Numbered from the stretch's first letter, positions 26,952 through 35,933 are shown. The stretch is DNA of 64,000 nt from Amnibacterium kyonggiense (GCF_004364555.1 NZ_SOAM01000001.1:62001-126000), one strand, 5' to 3'. A program made the numbers and translations. Notes: generated from the letters alone by a model not told the origin.

Positions 26952-27620
26952 GTGGACGCGGTGCTGACGAGACCGCTGACGGTCGCTCTGGTCGACGACT
27001 ACGACGTCGTCCTGATCGGGCTCGCCCACCTGTTCGACGACCACCGCGACCGGGTCGTCGTGGCGGAGATCGACGCGAACGCCCGGTTGGACGACCGGAT
27101 CGACGTCGTCCTGTACGACTCGTTCGCGCAACCGGAGTCCGACCACGAGGAGGTCGCAGCGCTGCTCCGCAGCGACAAGGCCCGCCGGGTCGCCGTCTAC
27201 ACCTGGAACTTCCACCCGGAACTCGTCGAGGCGGCGCTCGCGCAGGGCGTGCACGGCTACCTCAGCAAGTCGATGTCCGCCGAGGACCTGGTGGATGCCC
27301 TCGAGCGCATCCACGGCGGCGAGACCGTCGTGACGGAGGTGACCGGGCGGGTCCGCAGCACCCCGGCTCTCGACTGGCCGGGGAAGGCGCACGGCTTGAC
27401 CGACCGGGAGTCGGAGATCCTGGCACTCATCACGCAGGGCAAGAGCAACGCGGAGGTCGCCGCGCTCACCTACCTGAGCCCGAACACGGTGAAGTCGTAC
27501 ATCCGAGCCGTCTATCGGAAGATCGGCGCCGACAGCCGGACACGGGCGGTCCTGTGGGGCGTCGCGAACGGCTTCGCGCCCGATCATCACCGCATCGACC
27601 ACTGGCTCGGGGGCCCGTAG
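26952..27620 (+). CDS. LuxR/NarL-type response regulator without an adjacent kinase
   Basis: 222 residues. The receiver domain begins VALVDDYDVV with the acidic pair at 15-16, a likely phosphoacceptor Asp56 in VVLYDSFAQ, Thr in AVYTWNF and Lys in GYLSKSMS. The DNA-binding LuxR domain is at about 152-210 (LTDRESEILALITQGKSNAEVA, then YLSPNTVKSYIRAVYRKIGA). Receiver elements are recognisable but divergent. No histidine kinase gene is next to it. GTG 26952 follows a 119-bp divergent gap shared with the GlsB-like gene. Confidence 0.85.
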   Translation: MDAVLTRPLTVALVDDYDVVLIGLAHLFDDHRDRVVVAEIDANARLDDRIDVVLYDSFAQPESDHEEVAALLRSDKARRVAVYTWNFHPELVEAALAQGVHGYLSKSMSAEDLVDALERIHGGETVVTEVTGRVRSTPALDWPGKAHGLTDRESEILALITQGKSNAEVAALTYLSPNTVKSYIRAVYRKIGADSRTRAVLWGVANGFAPDHHRIDHWLGGP

Positions 27621-27657
27621 CGACGGGCCGACCGATCACCGGCGGCCGATGCACCGC

Positions 27658-27687
27658 GACCGGGGCCCGCGATCGCGGGCCCCGGTC
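27658..27687. terminator. perfect 30-bp palindrome, bidirectional terminator
   Basis: GACCGGGGCCCGCGA followed at once by its exact reverse complement, between the convergent response-regulator and small membrane-protein genes. It would form a very stable hairpin in either transcript. Confidence 0.75.
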
Positions 27688-27693
27688 AGGCGG

Positions 27694-27909
27694 TCACTCC
27701 TCGAGCTTCAGCGCGACGCCGAGGGCGAAGAACGTCGGCGCCCAGTGGCCGACGAAGATGCCCCAGCGGTCGGACTGGGCCTTGTCGTTCGAGTCCTTGA
27801 GCTGCGAGAGCCCCCAGGACGCGAAGCTGAGTCCGATGGAGACGAAACCGCCCCAGTACGCGTACTCGCTCTTGAAGCCTGCATCGACCAACGCCTTGAT
27901 GGGGTTCAT
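27694..27909 (-). CDS. small membrane protein, 71 aa
   Basis: 71 residues with two hydrophobic stretches (about 17-36 and 48-66) separated by a polar KDSNDKAQSDR loop. AAGGATTCGG lies upstream of the ATG. No family was recognised. It lies downstream of the MarR-type gene on the same strand with a 30-bp gap and may share its transcript. Confidence 0.65.
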   Translation of the reverse strand: MNPIKALVDAGFKSEYAYWGGFVSIGLSFASWGLSQLKDSNDKAQSDRWGIFVGHWAPTFFALGVALKLEE

Positions 27910-27939
27910 CCGAATCCTTTCGACGGATGCACCCTGGCA

Positions 27940-28422
27940 TCACCGGGTCGGCGAAGGCTGTGCGTCGGTTGCGAGGAGGCCGTCCACGACCGTCCTCGCG
28001 ACGCGCCGCAGGGACGCGCGGTCGTCCTCGTCGAGCTTCGAGAACAGCACGCCCTGCAGCGTCTCGACGTAGCCGCACGACGCGGTGGCGAAGGCGTCGG
28101 CGCCCGCCGCGGTCAGGACGACCCACGTGCCGCGCAGATCCGTCGGGCAGTCGGCCCGCTCGACGAGGCCGCGATCCGCCATGCGACGGACCTGGTGGGA
28201 GATGCGGCTCTTCTCCCAGCCGAGGGACTCGGCCAGGGCACCGGCACGGAGTCGGTTGCCCTCCGCGACCGACAGGCTGTGGAGGATGTCGAAGTCGGCG
28301 CCGGAGATGCCGGCGTCGCGCTGAAGACGCTGCTCGAGGGCGCGGTCGACGCTCGAGCGCATCGTGGTCATCTCGCGCCACATCGCCCAGTCGGCGGGGT
28401 CGAGCCCCATCACCTCGGACAT
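27940..28422 (-). CDS. MarR-family transcriptional regulator
   Basis: 160 residues. Winged-helix core: ISGADFDILHSLSVAE, then LRAGALAESLGWEKSRISHQVRRMADRGLVERADCPTD, with the wing Asp-Leu-Arg-Gly-Thr typical of MarR proteins. Dimerising helices lie at both ends. It is divergent from the NADPH-dependent FMN reductase gene with an 85-bp gap, so that gene is the likely target; MarR proteins of this kind often respond to quinones or oxidants. Confidence 0.9.
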   Translation of the reverse strand: MSEVMGLDPADWAMWREMTTMRSSVDRALEQRLQRDAGISGADFDILHSLSVAEGNRLRAGALAESLGWEKSRISHQVRRMADRGLVERADCPTDLRGTWVVLTAAGADAFATASCGYVETLQGVLFSKLDEDDRASLRRVARTVVDGLLATDAQPSPTR

Positions 28423-28507
28423 GCACAGAACCCTAGCACTCGGTCGTTGACGTGTCACCGGTATGGCAGAGTGATGGACGCATCAACCGTCTTACGGAAA
28501 GGACACC

Positions 28508-29089
28508 ATGGCCGACCTGAAGATCGCCGTCATCCTCGGCAGCACCCGCCAGAACCGCAACGGCAAGGCCGTCGCCGACTGGGTGATCGAGAAGGCCGCT
28601 GCGCGCAGCGGCGCGGACTACGAGCTCGTCGACCTCCGCGACTACCCGATGCCGCTGTTCGACGCCGTCGCGTCGCCGGCGTACGTGCCGCCGACCGACC
28701 CGGCCGTGCAGAAGTGGGCCGCGAAGGTCGCCGAGTTCGACGGCTACGTCTTCGTCACCCCGGAGTACAACCACAGCTTCTCCGCCGTGCTGAAGAACGC
28801 CCTCGACTCGATCTACCACGAGTTCAACAACAAGGCCGCCGCCTTCGTGAGCTACGGCTCCTTCCAGGGCGCGCGGGCCGTCGAGCAGCTGCGCGGCGTC
28901 GCCTCGGAGCTGCAGCTCGCGCACGTCCGCCAGCAGCTCGGCTTCAGCCTGTTCACCGACTTCGAGAACATGTCGACCTTCACGCCGGGCCCGCAGCACG
29001 ACGCGAACGCCGAGGTGCTGTTCACGCAGCTCGAGGCCTGGACCGGCGCGCTCAAGTCGATCCACGCGCACGACACCGTGCCTGCCTGA
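28508..29089 (+). CDS. NADPH-dependent FMN reductase / quinone reductase
   Basis: 193 residues with the flavodoxin-like fold. The FMN phosphate loop is GSTRQNRNGKAVADW near 11-25, and the family hallmark VTPEYNHSFSAVLKNALD lies near 84-101. It reduces FMN, quinones or azo compounds with NADPH. AAAGGAC precedes the ATG. Likely repressed by the divergent MarR-type protein. Confidence 0.92.
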   Translation: MADLKIAVILGSTRQNRNGKAVADWVIEKAAARSGADYELVDLRDYPMPLFDAVASPAYVPPTDPAVQKWAAKVAEFDGYVFVTPEYNHSFSAVLKNALDSIYHEFNNKAAAFVSYGSFQGARAVEQLRGVASELQLAHVRQQLGFSLFTDFENMSTFTPGPQHDANAEVLFTQLEAWTGALKSIHAHDTVPA

Positions 29090-29101
29090 GTCGATGGCGA
29101 C

Positions 29102-29140
29102 GCGAACGCCCCGTTCCTCAGCGAGGAGCGGGGCGTTCGC
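29102..29140 (+). terminator. terminator of the FMN reductase gene
   Basis: GCGAACGCCCCG and CGGGGCGTTCGC form a perfect 12-bp stem with a partly paired loop (CCTC/GAGG), 13 bp after the stop codon. Confidence 0.8.
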
Positions 29141-29146
29141 CGTGCA

Positions 29147-29182
29147 CCGATGCGGAGATCCGGCGCGGGATCTCCGCATCGG
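29147..29182. repeat. palindrome, family C copy 2, between convergent genes
   Basis: CCGATGCGGAGATCC and GGATCTCCGCATCGG arms around a 6-nt loop (36 bp in all). The core CCGAT[AG]CGGAGATCCGG recurs at 44523-44570. It stands next to the dienelactone-hydrolase stop and doubles the terminator in front of it. Confidence 0.75.
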
Positions 29183-29188
29183 CGGACC

Positions 29189-29959
29189 TCACAGCGCTTC
29201 GGCGAAGAAGTCCTTCATGGCCGTCCAGCTGCGGCGGTCGGCACGCTCGTCGTACGCGGCGCCGTGGTCGGGTGCGTCCGCGGTGGGCACCGTGAAGGCG
29301 TGCATGGCGCCGGAGTAGGTGACGACCTGCCAGTCGACGGCGGGGGCACCGCGCAGCTCGTCCTCGAAGGCCTTCACCGCGTCGTCCGGGACCACGGGAT
29401 CGGCCCCGCCCGTCAAGACGAGGAGCTTGGCGCGGATCGCCTCCGCCTCGCCCTCGGGACCGGTGGAGAGGCCGCCGTGGAAGCTGACGACGGCCTTCAG
29501 CGGCGCGCCGACGCGGGCGAGCTGCAGCGCGGAGGAGCCGCCGAAGCAGTAGCCGATCGCGGCCAACCGGTCCTGGTCGGCGTCGGGCTCCGCAGTCAGC
29601 CGGTCGAGCGCGGCCTGCAGGTGCGCCCGCCAGGTGGTCTGATCGCCGTAGTAGCTCCCCGCGACCTTGGCGGCGTCGGCCTCCGAGGGCCGGACGTCGG
29701 CGCCGTAGACGTCCGCGGCGAAGGCCAGATAGCCGATGCGCGCGAGCATGTCGCAGCGCATCCGGGTCGCGTCGGTGACGCCCAGCCAGTCGTGCACGAC
29801 GAGCACCGCCGGCAGCGGCCCGGTCGCATCCGCCGGGCGGGCGACGTAGCCGCGGTACCGGACGCCGTCGGCCTCGTAGTCGACGTCCTGCCCGATCACC
29901 CCGCCCTCGGGCTCCGGTTCGCGGTCGAGGACGGTCTGCAGCACGGGTTCGTAGGTCAT
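29189..29959 (-). CDS. dienelactone hydrolase family protein
   Basis: 256 residues, alpha/beta-hydrolase of the DLH type. The nucleophile elbow is GYCFGGSSA with Cys as nucleophile (about 142), the acid is in LTGGADPVVP, and the His in YSGAMHAFTVP near 220. Early part: LPAVLVVHDWLGVTDATR. Cytoplasmic. The physiological substrate is not clear; it is divergent from the allantoinase gene (103-bp gap). Confidence 0.88.
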   Translation of the reverse strand: MTYEPVLQTVLDREPEPEGGVIGQDVDYEADGVRYRGYVARPADATGPLPAVLVVHDWLGVTDATRMRCDMLARIGYLAFAADVYGADVRPSEADAAKVAGSYYGDQTTWRAHLQAALDRLTAEPDADQDRLAAIGYCFGGSSALQLARVGAPLKAVVSFHGGLSTGPEGEAEAIRAKLLVLTGGADPVVPDDAVKAFEDELRGAPAVDWQVVTYSGAMHAFTVPTADAPDHGAAYDERADRRSWTAMKDFFAEAL

Positions 29960-30062
29960 GGCGGCATCCTCGTCCGTCGAACCCGGACGTCCGATCACCG
30001 CCCGATCGGTCGACCCGATGCCCGTCACATGCCGGAAAGACGCGGCTGGTTCAATCCGTCGC

Positions 30063-31385
30063 ATGCCCGATCTCGTCCTCACCGCCGACCTCGTCCTCGT
30101 CGACGGAGCGTTCCGCCCCGCGTCCGTCGTGATCTCGGACGGCCGGATCGAGCGGATCGGGACGGTGGAGGAGGCACCGGCCGACGCGGTGCGCCTCGCG
30201 CCCGACGAGGTGCTGCTGCCGGGCCTCGTCGACACGCACGTCCACGTGAACGAGCCGGGCCGCACCGAGTGGGAGGGGTTCGCGACCGCGACCGCCGCCG
30301 CGGCGGCGGGCGGTGTGACGACGCTCATCGACATGCCGCTGAACTCGATCCCGCCGACGATCGACGTGCCGGCGCTCGAGGTGAAGCGGGACGCCGCGCG
30401 CGGCGCGGTGCTGGTCGACGTCGGCTTCTGGGGCGGAGCGGTGCCGGACTCGCTGGGGCGACTCCGGCCGCTCTGGGACGAGGGCGTCTTCGGCTTCAAG
30501 TGCTTCCTCGCCCCGTCGGGCGTGGACGAGTTCCCGCACCTCGACCGGGCGCGGCTCGCCGCGGCGCAGGACGAGCTCGCGGCGTTCGACGGGTTGCTCA
30601 TCGTGCACGCGGAGGACCCGGACGTGCTCGACCGCGCGGCGAACGGCGGCGGCCGCGAGTACCCCGCGTTCGTCGCGTCCCGGCCCGAGGAGGCGGAGTC
30701 GACCGCCGTCGACGCGGTGATCGACGGGCTGCGGCGCACCGGCGGTCGGGCGCACGTCCTCCACGTCTCCGCGGCGGCAGCGGTCGCGCGGATCAGGGCC
30801 GCGAAGGCGGAGGGCCTCCGGATCACCGCGGAGACCTGCCCCCACTACCTCGTGTTCGACGAGGCGCACATCCCCGACGGCGCGACCCAGTACAAGTGCT
30901 GCCCGCCGATCCGCGACGCGGCGAACCAGGACCTGCTCTGGGCCGGGCTGCTCGACGGGACGATCGACCTCGTCGTCAGCGACCACTCCCCCTCCACGGC
31001 CGAGCGCAAGTTCGCCGGCGACGGCGACTTCCAGGTGGCGTGGGGCGGCATCGCCGGGCTGCAGTTCGGGCTGCCCGCGGTGTGGACGGAGGCGCGCCGG
31101 CGCGGCGTGCCGCTCGAGACCGTCGTCGACCGGTTCTGCCGCAGCACCGCCGACTTCGCCGGGCTGAGCACGAAGGGGCGCATCGCGGCGGGCGCCGACG
31201 CGGACCTCGTCGTCTTCGCGCCCGCGGCGCCGCACCGGGTCGCGGTCGAGGAGCTGCGCTACCGCAACCCGGTCAGCGCGTACGTCGGCCACGACCTCGT
31301 CGGCGAGGTCCGGCGCACCTACCTGGCGGGCCTGCCGATCGACTCGGCCGAGCCCCCGCGGGGTCGCCTCCTCACCCGCCCCTGA
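30063..31385 (+). CDS. allB: allantoinase
   Basis: 440 residues, cyclic amidohydrolase that opens the hydantoin ring of allantoin to allantoate. Metal-binding features: DTHVHVNEPGRTEWEGF near 57-73, the carboxylated Lys in GVFGFKCFLAPSG near 145, LIVHAEDPDVLDRAA near 180, HVLHVSAA near 231, and the Asp in LVVSDHSPSTAERKFAGDG near 305. The typical allantoinase/dihydropyrimidinase order is kept. A -10-like TTCAAT seven bases before the ATG suggests a leaderless message. It acts after urate oxidase and OHCU decarboxylase, encoded nearby. Confidence 0.93.
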   Translation: MPDLVLTADLVLVDGAFRPASVVISDGRIERIGTVEEAPADAVRLAPDEVLLPGLVDTHVHVNEPGRTEWEGFATATAAAAAGGVTTLIDMPLNSIPPTIDVPALEVKRDAARGAVLVDVGFWGGAVPDSLGRLRPLWDEGVFGFKCFLAPSGVDEFPHLDRARLAAAQDELAAFDGLLIVHAEDPDVLDRAANGGGREYPAFVASRPEEAESTAVDAVIDGLRRTGGRAHVLHVSAAAAVARIRAAKAEGLRITAETCPHYLVFDEAHIPDGATQYKCCPPIRDAANQDLLWAGLLDGTIDLVVSDHSPSTAERKFAGDGDFQVAWGGIAGLQFGLPAVWTEARRRGVPLETVVDRFCRSTADFAGLSTKGRIAAGADADLVVFAPAAPHRVAVEELRYRNPVSAYVGHDLVGEVRRTYLAGLPIDSAEPPRGRLLTRP

Positions 31386-31394
31386 GATCCCGTT

Positions 31395-32180
31395 TCAGCG
31401 GTGCCACTCGTAGGGCGTCGTCGTCGAGACCTTGAGGAAGCCGCTGCGCTCGAGGATCGGGCGCGAGTACTCGGTCGAGTCGCTGTTGATCCACCGGACG
31501 CCGCGCCGCAGCGCGGACGTCGCGCGGGCGGCGGTCAGCGCCCGGTAGATGCCGCGGCGCCGCTGGTCCTCCCGGGTCGCGCCGCCCCAGATCCCGGCGA
31601 AGTGGGTGCCCGGCACCGGTGACAGCCGACCCGTGCACACGATCTCGCCGCCGACCTCCGCGATCCACATCTCGTCGCCGCCGGAGGCGATGCGCTCGAC
31701 GAGCTCGGCGGCCCGCGCCGCGCTCGGCTCCTCGTCGAACGCGCGGTCCGCGGCGAACGACGCGCGTCGCACGTCCTCCGGCTCCGTCACCGACCGCAGC
31801 ACGACGTCCTCCGGGAGCGGGAGGTCGAGCGCGAGCAGCTCCGCGGCGCCGATCATGATCGACTCCGGCTCCTGCGGCTCGTAGCCCGCCTCGATCAGGG
31901 CCTCGTGCAGGCCGTCGGCGGCGTCGTGCTGCCGGGTCTTCCACTCGATCCGCTCGATGGTCGGGTCCGCGGCGAGCACGGCGGTCGCCGCGCGGACGAG
32001 CGCCCGGACGCCGCCCGCGTCCAGCCCGCCGAGGTCGCGGTAGCCGATGAACCCCTGGTCGCCCGCGAACACCCCGATCCACAGCGGACCGAGTCGGAAC
32101 CGGCGCGCGGCGGTGCGGATCTCGGCCTCCCCGCGCAGCTGCGCGTCGTAGGCGGCGAGAAGGTCGGCGGCGTCGCTCAT
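31395..32180 (-). CDS. GNAT family N-acetyltransferase
   Basis: 261 residues. The N-terminal half (about 1-125) is a degenerate GNAT-like domain; the C-terminal half is the active one, with EMWIAEVGGEIVCTGRLSPV near 165-185 and GGATREDQRRRGIYRALTAA (the acetyl-CoA loop, R/QxxGxG type) near 193-212. The target is unknown. It is divergent from urate oxidase with a 47-bp gap; TAAACC upstream of its ATG could be a -10 box of a leaderless message. Confidence 0.82.
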   Translation of the reverse strand: MSDAADLLAAYDAQLRGEAEIRTAARRFRLGPLWIGVFAGDQGFIGYRDLGGLDAGGVRALVRAATAVLAADPTIERIEWKTRQHDAADGLHEALIEAGYEPQEPESIMIGAAELLALDLPLPEDVVLRSVTEPEDVRRASFAADRAFDEEPSAARAAELVERIASGGDEMWIAEVGGEIVCTGRLSPVPGTHFAGIWGGATREDQRRRGIYRALTAARATSALRRGVRWINSDSTEYSRPILERSGFLKVSTTTPYEWHR

Positions 32181-32227
32181 CGGGTCAGGTTTACACGGGG
32201 GACACATCGCGGTGCGAGAGTCGGCGC

Positions 32228-33127
32228 ATGTCGATCCAGCTCGGTCCGATCCAGTACGGCAAGGCGGAGACGCGCCTGGTGCGGATCGTGCGGGACACCG
32301 CGCGGCACGAGATCACCGACCTGAACGTCTCGTCCGCGCTGCGCGGCCCGTTCGAGGCCGCGTACCTCGACGGCGATCAGTCGAACGTGCTGCCGACGGA
32401 CACGCAGAAGAACAGCGCCTACGTGTGGGCGAAGAAGCTGAACCCCGACCCGATCGAGGCGTACGGCCTCGCGCTCGCGCACCACTTCGTGGACGACGTG
32501 CCGCCCGTCGAGGCGGCCAGGATCGAGATCGAGCGCTACGGCTGGACGCGGGTCGAGATCGACGGCCGTCCCCACGACCACACCTTCGTCCGCACGGGCC
32601 AGGAGGTGCGGACGGCCGCGATCACCTATGAGCCGGCGGTCACGCATGTCGTCCAGGGGTTCAAGGACCTCGTCGTGCTGAAGAGCACCGGGAGCCACTT
32701 CAAGGACTTCCTCGTCGACGAGTACACGACCCTGCAGCCGACCGACGACCGCATCATGGCGACGTCGCTCACGGCGAAGTGGCGGATCACCGACCCGGCC
32801 GCCGACCTCGACTGGAACGGGATGTACGCGGGCGTGAAGGCCGCGATGCTGGAACGGTTCGCGGAGCTCGAGTCCTACGCCCTCCAGCAGACGCTCTGGC
32901 ACATGGGCCGCGCCGCGCTCGAGGCGTACCCGGCGATCGCGGAGATCCGGCTCGTCGCGCCGAACAAGCACCACTTCCTCGTCGACTTCTCCCGCTTCGA
33001 CGAGCCGAACGAGAACGAGGTCTTCCACGCCGACGACCGCCCGTACGGCCTGATCCAGGCCTCCGCCGTCCGCGAGGGCGCGTCACCGGCCGGGGACGCC
33101 TGGTACAGCTACACCGGACTCGTCTGA
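32228..33127 (+). CDS. urate oxidase (factor-independent uricase)
   Basis: 299 residues, two T-fold domains. Catalytic residues are in IQYGKAETRLVRI (Lys near 12) and VLPTDTQKNSAYVWAK (Thr-Asp-Thr-Gln-Lys-Asn near 58-63); other conserved parts are HVVQGFKDLVVLKSTGSHF near 140-158 and the C-terminal EIRLVAPNKHHFLVDF near 240. It oxidises urate to 5-hydroxyisourate with O2, giving H2O2. The products are handled by the HIU hydrolase and OHCU decarboxylase genes at 33.9-34.7 kb. Confidence 0.95.
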   Translation: MSIQLGPIQYGKAETRLVRIVRDTARHEITDLNVSSALRGPFEAAYLDGDQSNVLPTDTQKNSAYVWAKKLNPDPIEAYGLALAHHFVDDVPPVEAARIEIERYGWTRVEIDGRPHDHTFVRTGQEVRTAAITYEPAVTHVVQGFKDLVVLKSTGSHFKDFLVDEYTTLQPTDDRIMATSLTAKWRITDPAADLDWNGMYAGVKAAMLERFAELESYALQQTLWHMGRAALEAYPAIAEIRLVAPNKHHFLVDFSRFDEPNENEVFHADDRPYGLIQASAVREGASPAGDAWYSYTGLV

Positions 33128-33141
33128 GCCAGACTGCCGCC

Positions 33142-33879
33142 GTGGGCGTGGACGGTGGAGCGCAGGAGCGGACGCTCGCTCTGTTCGACCTCGACGGCAC
33201 GCTGCTCGACGGCAGCGGGCTGCCCGGCGCGATGCGCGCGACCTGCACGGCGCTCGCGGCGTTCCTGCCCGGGATCGATGCCGATGCGCTCGTCCGCGCG
33301 AACACGGCCGCGTGGGAGCGGCTGTGGCCCGAGGTCGAGGACGACTGGATGCTCGGCGGCCGCAGCGGGCTCGACGTGGGGCGCGACGTGTGGCGCGCGG
33401 CGCTGGAGGCCTGCGGCGCGACCGGCGACGACGTGGTCGACCGGGCCGTCCTCGAGTGGGACCGGCAGGAGCGGGCGGCCCTGCGCCTCTTCCCCGACGC
33501 GGTGCCGACCCTCGACGGCCTGGCCGCGCAGGGCGTCCGCATCGGCATGGTGACGAACGGGGCGGCCGCCGTGCAGCGGGACAAGCTCGCGGGCACGGGG
33601 ATCCTCGACCGGTTCGACCCCCTGATCGTCTCGAGCGAGGTCGGGGTCAAGAAGCCCGATCCGGCGATCTTCGAGGTCGCGCTCGCCGCAGCCGGCGTCA
33701 CCCCGGCCGAGGCCTGGTTCGTCGGCGACCACCTCTGGCACGACGCCGAGGGCGCCCTCCGCGCCGGGCTCCGCGCGATCTGGCTCGACCGCCGGGGCGT
33801 GGCCCTGGAGCCCGACTGGCCGCGGCCCGACGCGGTCGTGACCTCGCTGACCGAGCTGCTGCCGCCCGCCGCCGGCTAG
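33142..33879 (+). CDS. HAD-family hydrolase
   Basis: 245 residues, class I HAD phosphatase. Motif I is LALFDLDGTLLDGSG near 12-26, motif II is IGMVTNG near 132, motif III Lys in VGVKKPDPAIF near 165, motif IV AWFVGDHLWHDAEGA near 188-202. Cap domain between. The substrate is unknown. It ends 4 bp into the convergent HIU hydrolase gene. GTG 33142 or GTG 33148 may be the start. Confidence 0.87.
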   Translation: MGVDGGAQERTLALFDLDGTLLDGSGLPGAMRATCTALAAFLPGIDADALVRANTAAWERLWPEVEDDWMLGGRSGLDVGRDVWRAALEACGATGDDVVDRAVLEWDRQERAALRLFPDAVPTLDGLAAQGVRIGMVTNGAAAVQRDKLAGTGILDRFDPLIVSSEVGVKKPDPAIFEVALAAAGVTPAEAWFVGDHLWHDAEGALRAGLRAIWLDRRGVALEPDWPRPDAVVTSLTELLPPAAG

Positions 33880-34208
33880 GAGCCGCGGTACGTGGAGTAC
33901 GAGAACGGGCTGAGCAGCAGCGGCACGTGGTAGTGCTCGGTGCCCGACACCCGGAACACGACCTGCACCTCCGGGTAGAAGGCGGGCCGGTGCGTCGCGT
34001 CGAAGTAGTCGCCGGTCGCGAAGGTGAGGCGGTAGATCCCCGCCTCGAGCCGGTCCGGCCCGAGCTCCGGGATGCGGCCGTCCGCGTTCGTCGCGCCGCT
34101 GCCGACCTCGCTCCAGCCGTCCGGCGTCTGCCGGTCGAACGTGACGCCGACGCCGACCGCCGGCGTGCCGAACGCGGCGTCGAGCACGTGCGTCGTGACC
34201 TGGCTCAT
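33876..34208 (-). CDS. uraH: 5-hydroxyisourate hydrolase (transthyretin-like)
   Basis: 110 residues, the standard length. The N-terminal SQVTTHVLDAAFGTPAVGV contains the catalytic His, and the C-terminus ends in the family signature YSTYRGS with HYHVPLLLSPFSY before it. It hydrolyses HIU, the product of urate oxidase, to OHCU. Its ATG shares one base with the stop of the upstream OHCU decarboxylase gene (TGATG), so the two are translated together. Confidence 0.96.
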   Translation of the reverse strand: MSQVTTHVLDAAFGTPAVGVGVTFDRQTPDGWSEVGSGATNADGRIPELGPDRLEAGIYRLTFATGDYFDATHRPAFYPEVQVVFRVSGTEHYHVPLLLSPFSYSTYRGS

Positions 34209-34693
34209 CAGGCCTCCTCGAACAGGGCCGCGATGCGGAGCGCCGCGATCTGCCGCAGCTGCTCCTTCGCCTCCGCCGCCTCTGCCTCGTCGTCGTTCTT
34301 CAGCCGCCGCTGGAGCTCGTCGAGCACCTCCTGCCGGGACCGGCCCGCGGCGCGGATCAGGAACACGCGGCCGAAGCGGCCCTCGTAGACCTCGTTGCCG
34401 CGCGCGAGCGCCGCGTCGACGCCCTCCTCGCGCGGGCCGAGCCCGGCCTGCTCCCCCGCGGAGAGGCGCGAGCCGTCCCCGTCGCCCTCCGACCGCTCGC
34501 CGATGCGCGGGTGGTGGCCGACCGCCTCGTCGAGCTCCGCGTCGGTCAGCCCGGCGGCGGCCTGCTCCCCCGCCGCGACCAGCTCGTCCACGGTCGCATA
34601 GGGGCCGCCGTCCGCGACCTCGGCGACCCATCGGGCGATGCCGAGCGCGGCGCTGAGCCGTTCGCGCGCCTCCGGCGTCCGGGTGTCGATCAC
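34208..34693 (-). CDS. uraD: OHCU decarboxylase
   Basis: 161 residues. The catalytic signature HHPRIGER lies near 60-67, with the conserved VYEGRFGRVFLIRAAGRS near 102-119. It converts 2-oxo-4-hydroxy-4-carboxy-5-ureidoimidazoline to S-allantoin. First gene of the uraD-uraH pair and the only one of the two with an upstream gap (10 bp to the MFS gene), so it may be read from the MFS transcript. Confidence 0.95.
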   Translation of the reverse strand: MIDTRTPEARERLSAALGIARWVAEVADGGPYATVDELVAAGEQAAAGLTDAELDEAVGHHPRIGERSEGDGDGSRLSAGEQAGLGPREEGVDAALARGNEVYEGRFGRVFLIRAAGRSRQEVLDELQRRLKNDDEAEAAEAKEQLRQIAALRIAALFEEA

Positions 34694-34703
34694 CCGGTCG
34701 AGC

Positions 34704-35933
34704 CTACTGAGCGCCCTCCGCCGGCACGGGCCGCCGGACGGCGCCGGGCTCCCGGGCGGCGCCGGACGCGAACCCGGCGACGACGATCAGCGTGAGGACG
34801 ACGAGCAGCGCGTGGAGGACGCCCGTGTGCTCGCCGATCAGGCCGATGAGGGGCGGCCCGACGAGGAAGGCGGTGTAGCCGATCGTGGCGACCGCGCCGA
34901 CCGTCGCGGTGGCGGTGCGGGGGTCGTCCGCGGCGGCGGACATCCCGACCGGGAAGCCGAGCGACGCGCCGAGGCCCCACAGGACGACACCGGCGATCGC
35001 GATCACGTCGTTCGGCACGAAGATCACGAGCAGCAGCCCGGCGACCGCGAAGGCGGCCGACCAGCGGAGGACCGGCACGCGCCCGAAGCGGTCGAGGAGG
35101 AACACGCCGCCGATCCGTCCGGCCGTCATCGCGGCGAGGAACACGGAGAGCACGGCCGCGCCGCCGGCGTTGTCGAACCCGTGCCCGTCGACCATCGCGA
35201 GCCCCAGCCAGTCGTTCGCGCTGCCCTCCGCGAACGCCATGCCGAGCACGATCGCGCCGATGAGCAGGACGCGGGGGTCGCGCCACACGACGAGCCGGCT
35301 GCGCCAGCCGGACGGCGCGGGCTCGGCCCCCTCCTCCTCGGCGTGCTCGGCCGGCTGGAGGAACCGGACCAGCACGAGCGTGGTGACGAGCGCGAAGACG
35401 CCGACGGCCGAGAAGTGCACGCCCATCGGCACGCCGAGTCCCGCGAGCAGCGCGCCGAGGCCGGCGCCCGCGACGGTGCCCCCGCTGAACGCGGCGTGGA
35501 ACAGCGGCATGATCGTCCGGCCGATCGCCCGCTCGTTCGCCGCGCCGGAGAGGTTCATCGCGACGTCGACGACGCTCGCGCCGCCGAGCACGATCAGCAC
35601 GAGGAAGATCGGCAGGAACGCGGGGACGAAGGTCACGATCGGCCCGAGCACGATCATCGCGACGCTGACGGCGCCGTAGAGCCAGAGGATCGTCCTCGTC
35701 GCCCCGAGCCGCGCGACGATGTGGCTGGCGGCGATCACGCCCACGATGGAGCCGGCGCTCATGCCGAGGATGAGGAAGCCCATCTCCTGCGTCGTCGCGT
35801 GCAGCAGGTCGCGCACCGCGGGCACGCGGCTCGCCCAGGTGGCGAACACGAAGCCGCAGAGCGCAAAGATGGTGAACACCGCGTTCCGCCACTGGCGGAG
35901 CGTGCGGGACGGCTTCGTCCGGGTGGTACTCAT
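34704..35933 (-). CDS. MFS transporter (YbjJ-like)
   Basis: 409 residues with 12 predicted helices. The first helices carry ALCGFVFATWASRVPAVRDL, typical of the YbjJ/fucose-permease-like MFS branch. Conserved GGASVVDVAMNLSGAANER lies near 118-136 and PLFHAAFSGGTVAGAGLG near 143-160. It lies directly upstream of uraD-uraH on the same strand, so import of a purine or ureide is possible, but the family does not establish this. Confidence 0.85.
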   Translation of the reverse strand: MSTTRTKPSRTLRQWRNAVFTIFALCGFVFATWASRVPAVRDLLHATTQEMGFLILGMSAGSIVGVIAASHIVARLGATRTILWLYGAVSVAMIVLGPIVTFVPAFLPIFLVLIVLGGASVVDVAMNLSGAANERAIGRTIMPLFHAAFSGGTVAGAGLGALLAGLGVPMGVHFSAVGVFALVTTLVLVRFLQPAEHAEEEGAEPAPSGWRSRLVVWRDPRVLLIGAIVLGMAFAEGSANDWLGLAMVDGHGFDNAGGAAVLSVFLAAMTAGRIGGVFLLDRFGRVPVLRWSAAFAVAGLLLVIFVPNDVIAIAGVVLWGLGASLGFPVGMSAAADDPRTATATVGAVATIGYTAFLVGPPLIGLIGEHTGVLHALLVVLTLIVVAGFASGAAREPGAVRRPVPAEGAQ

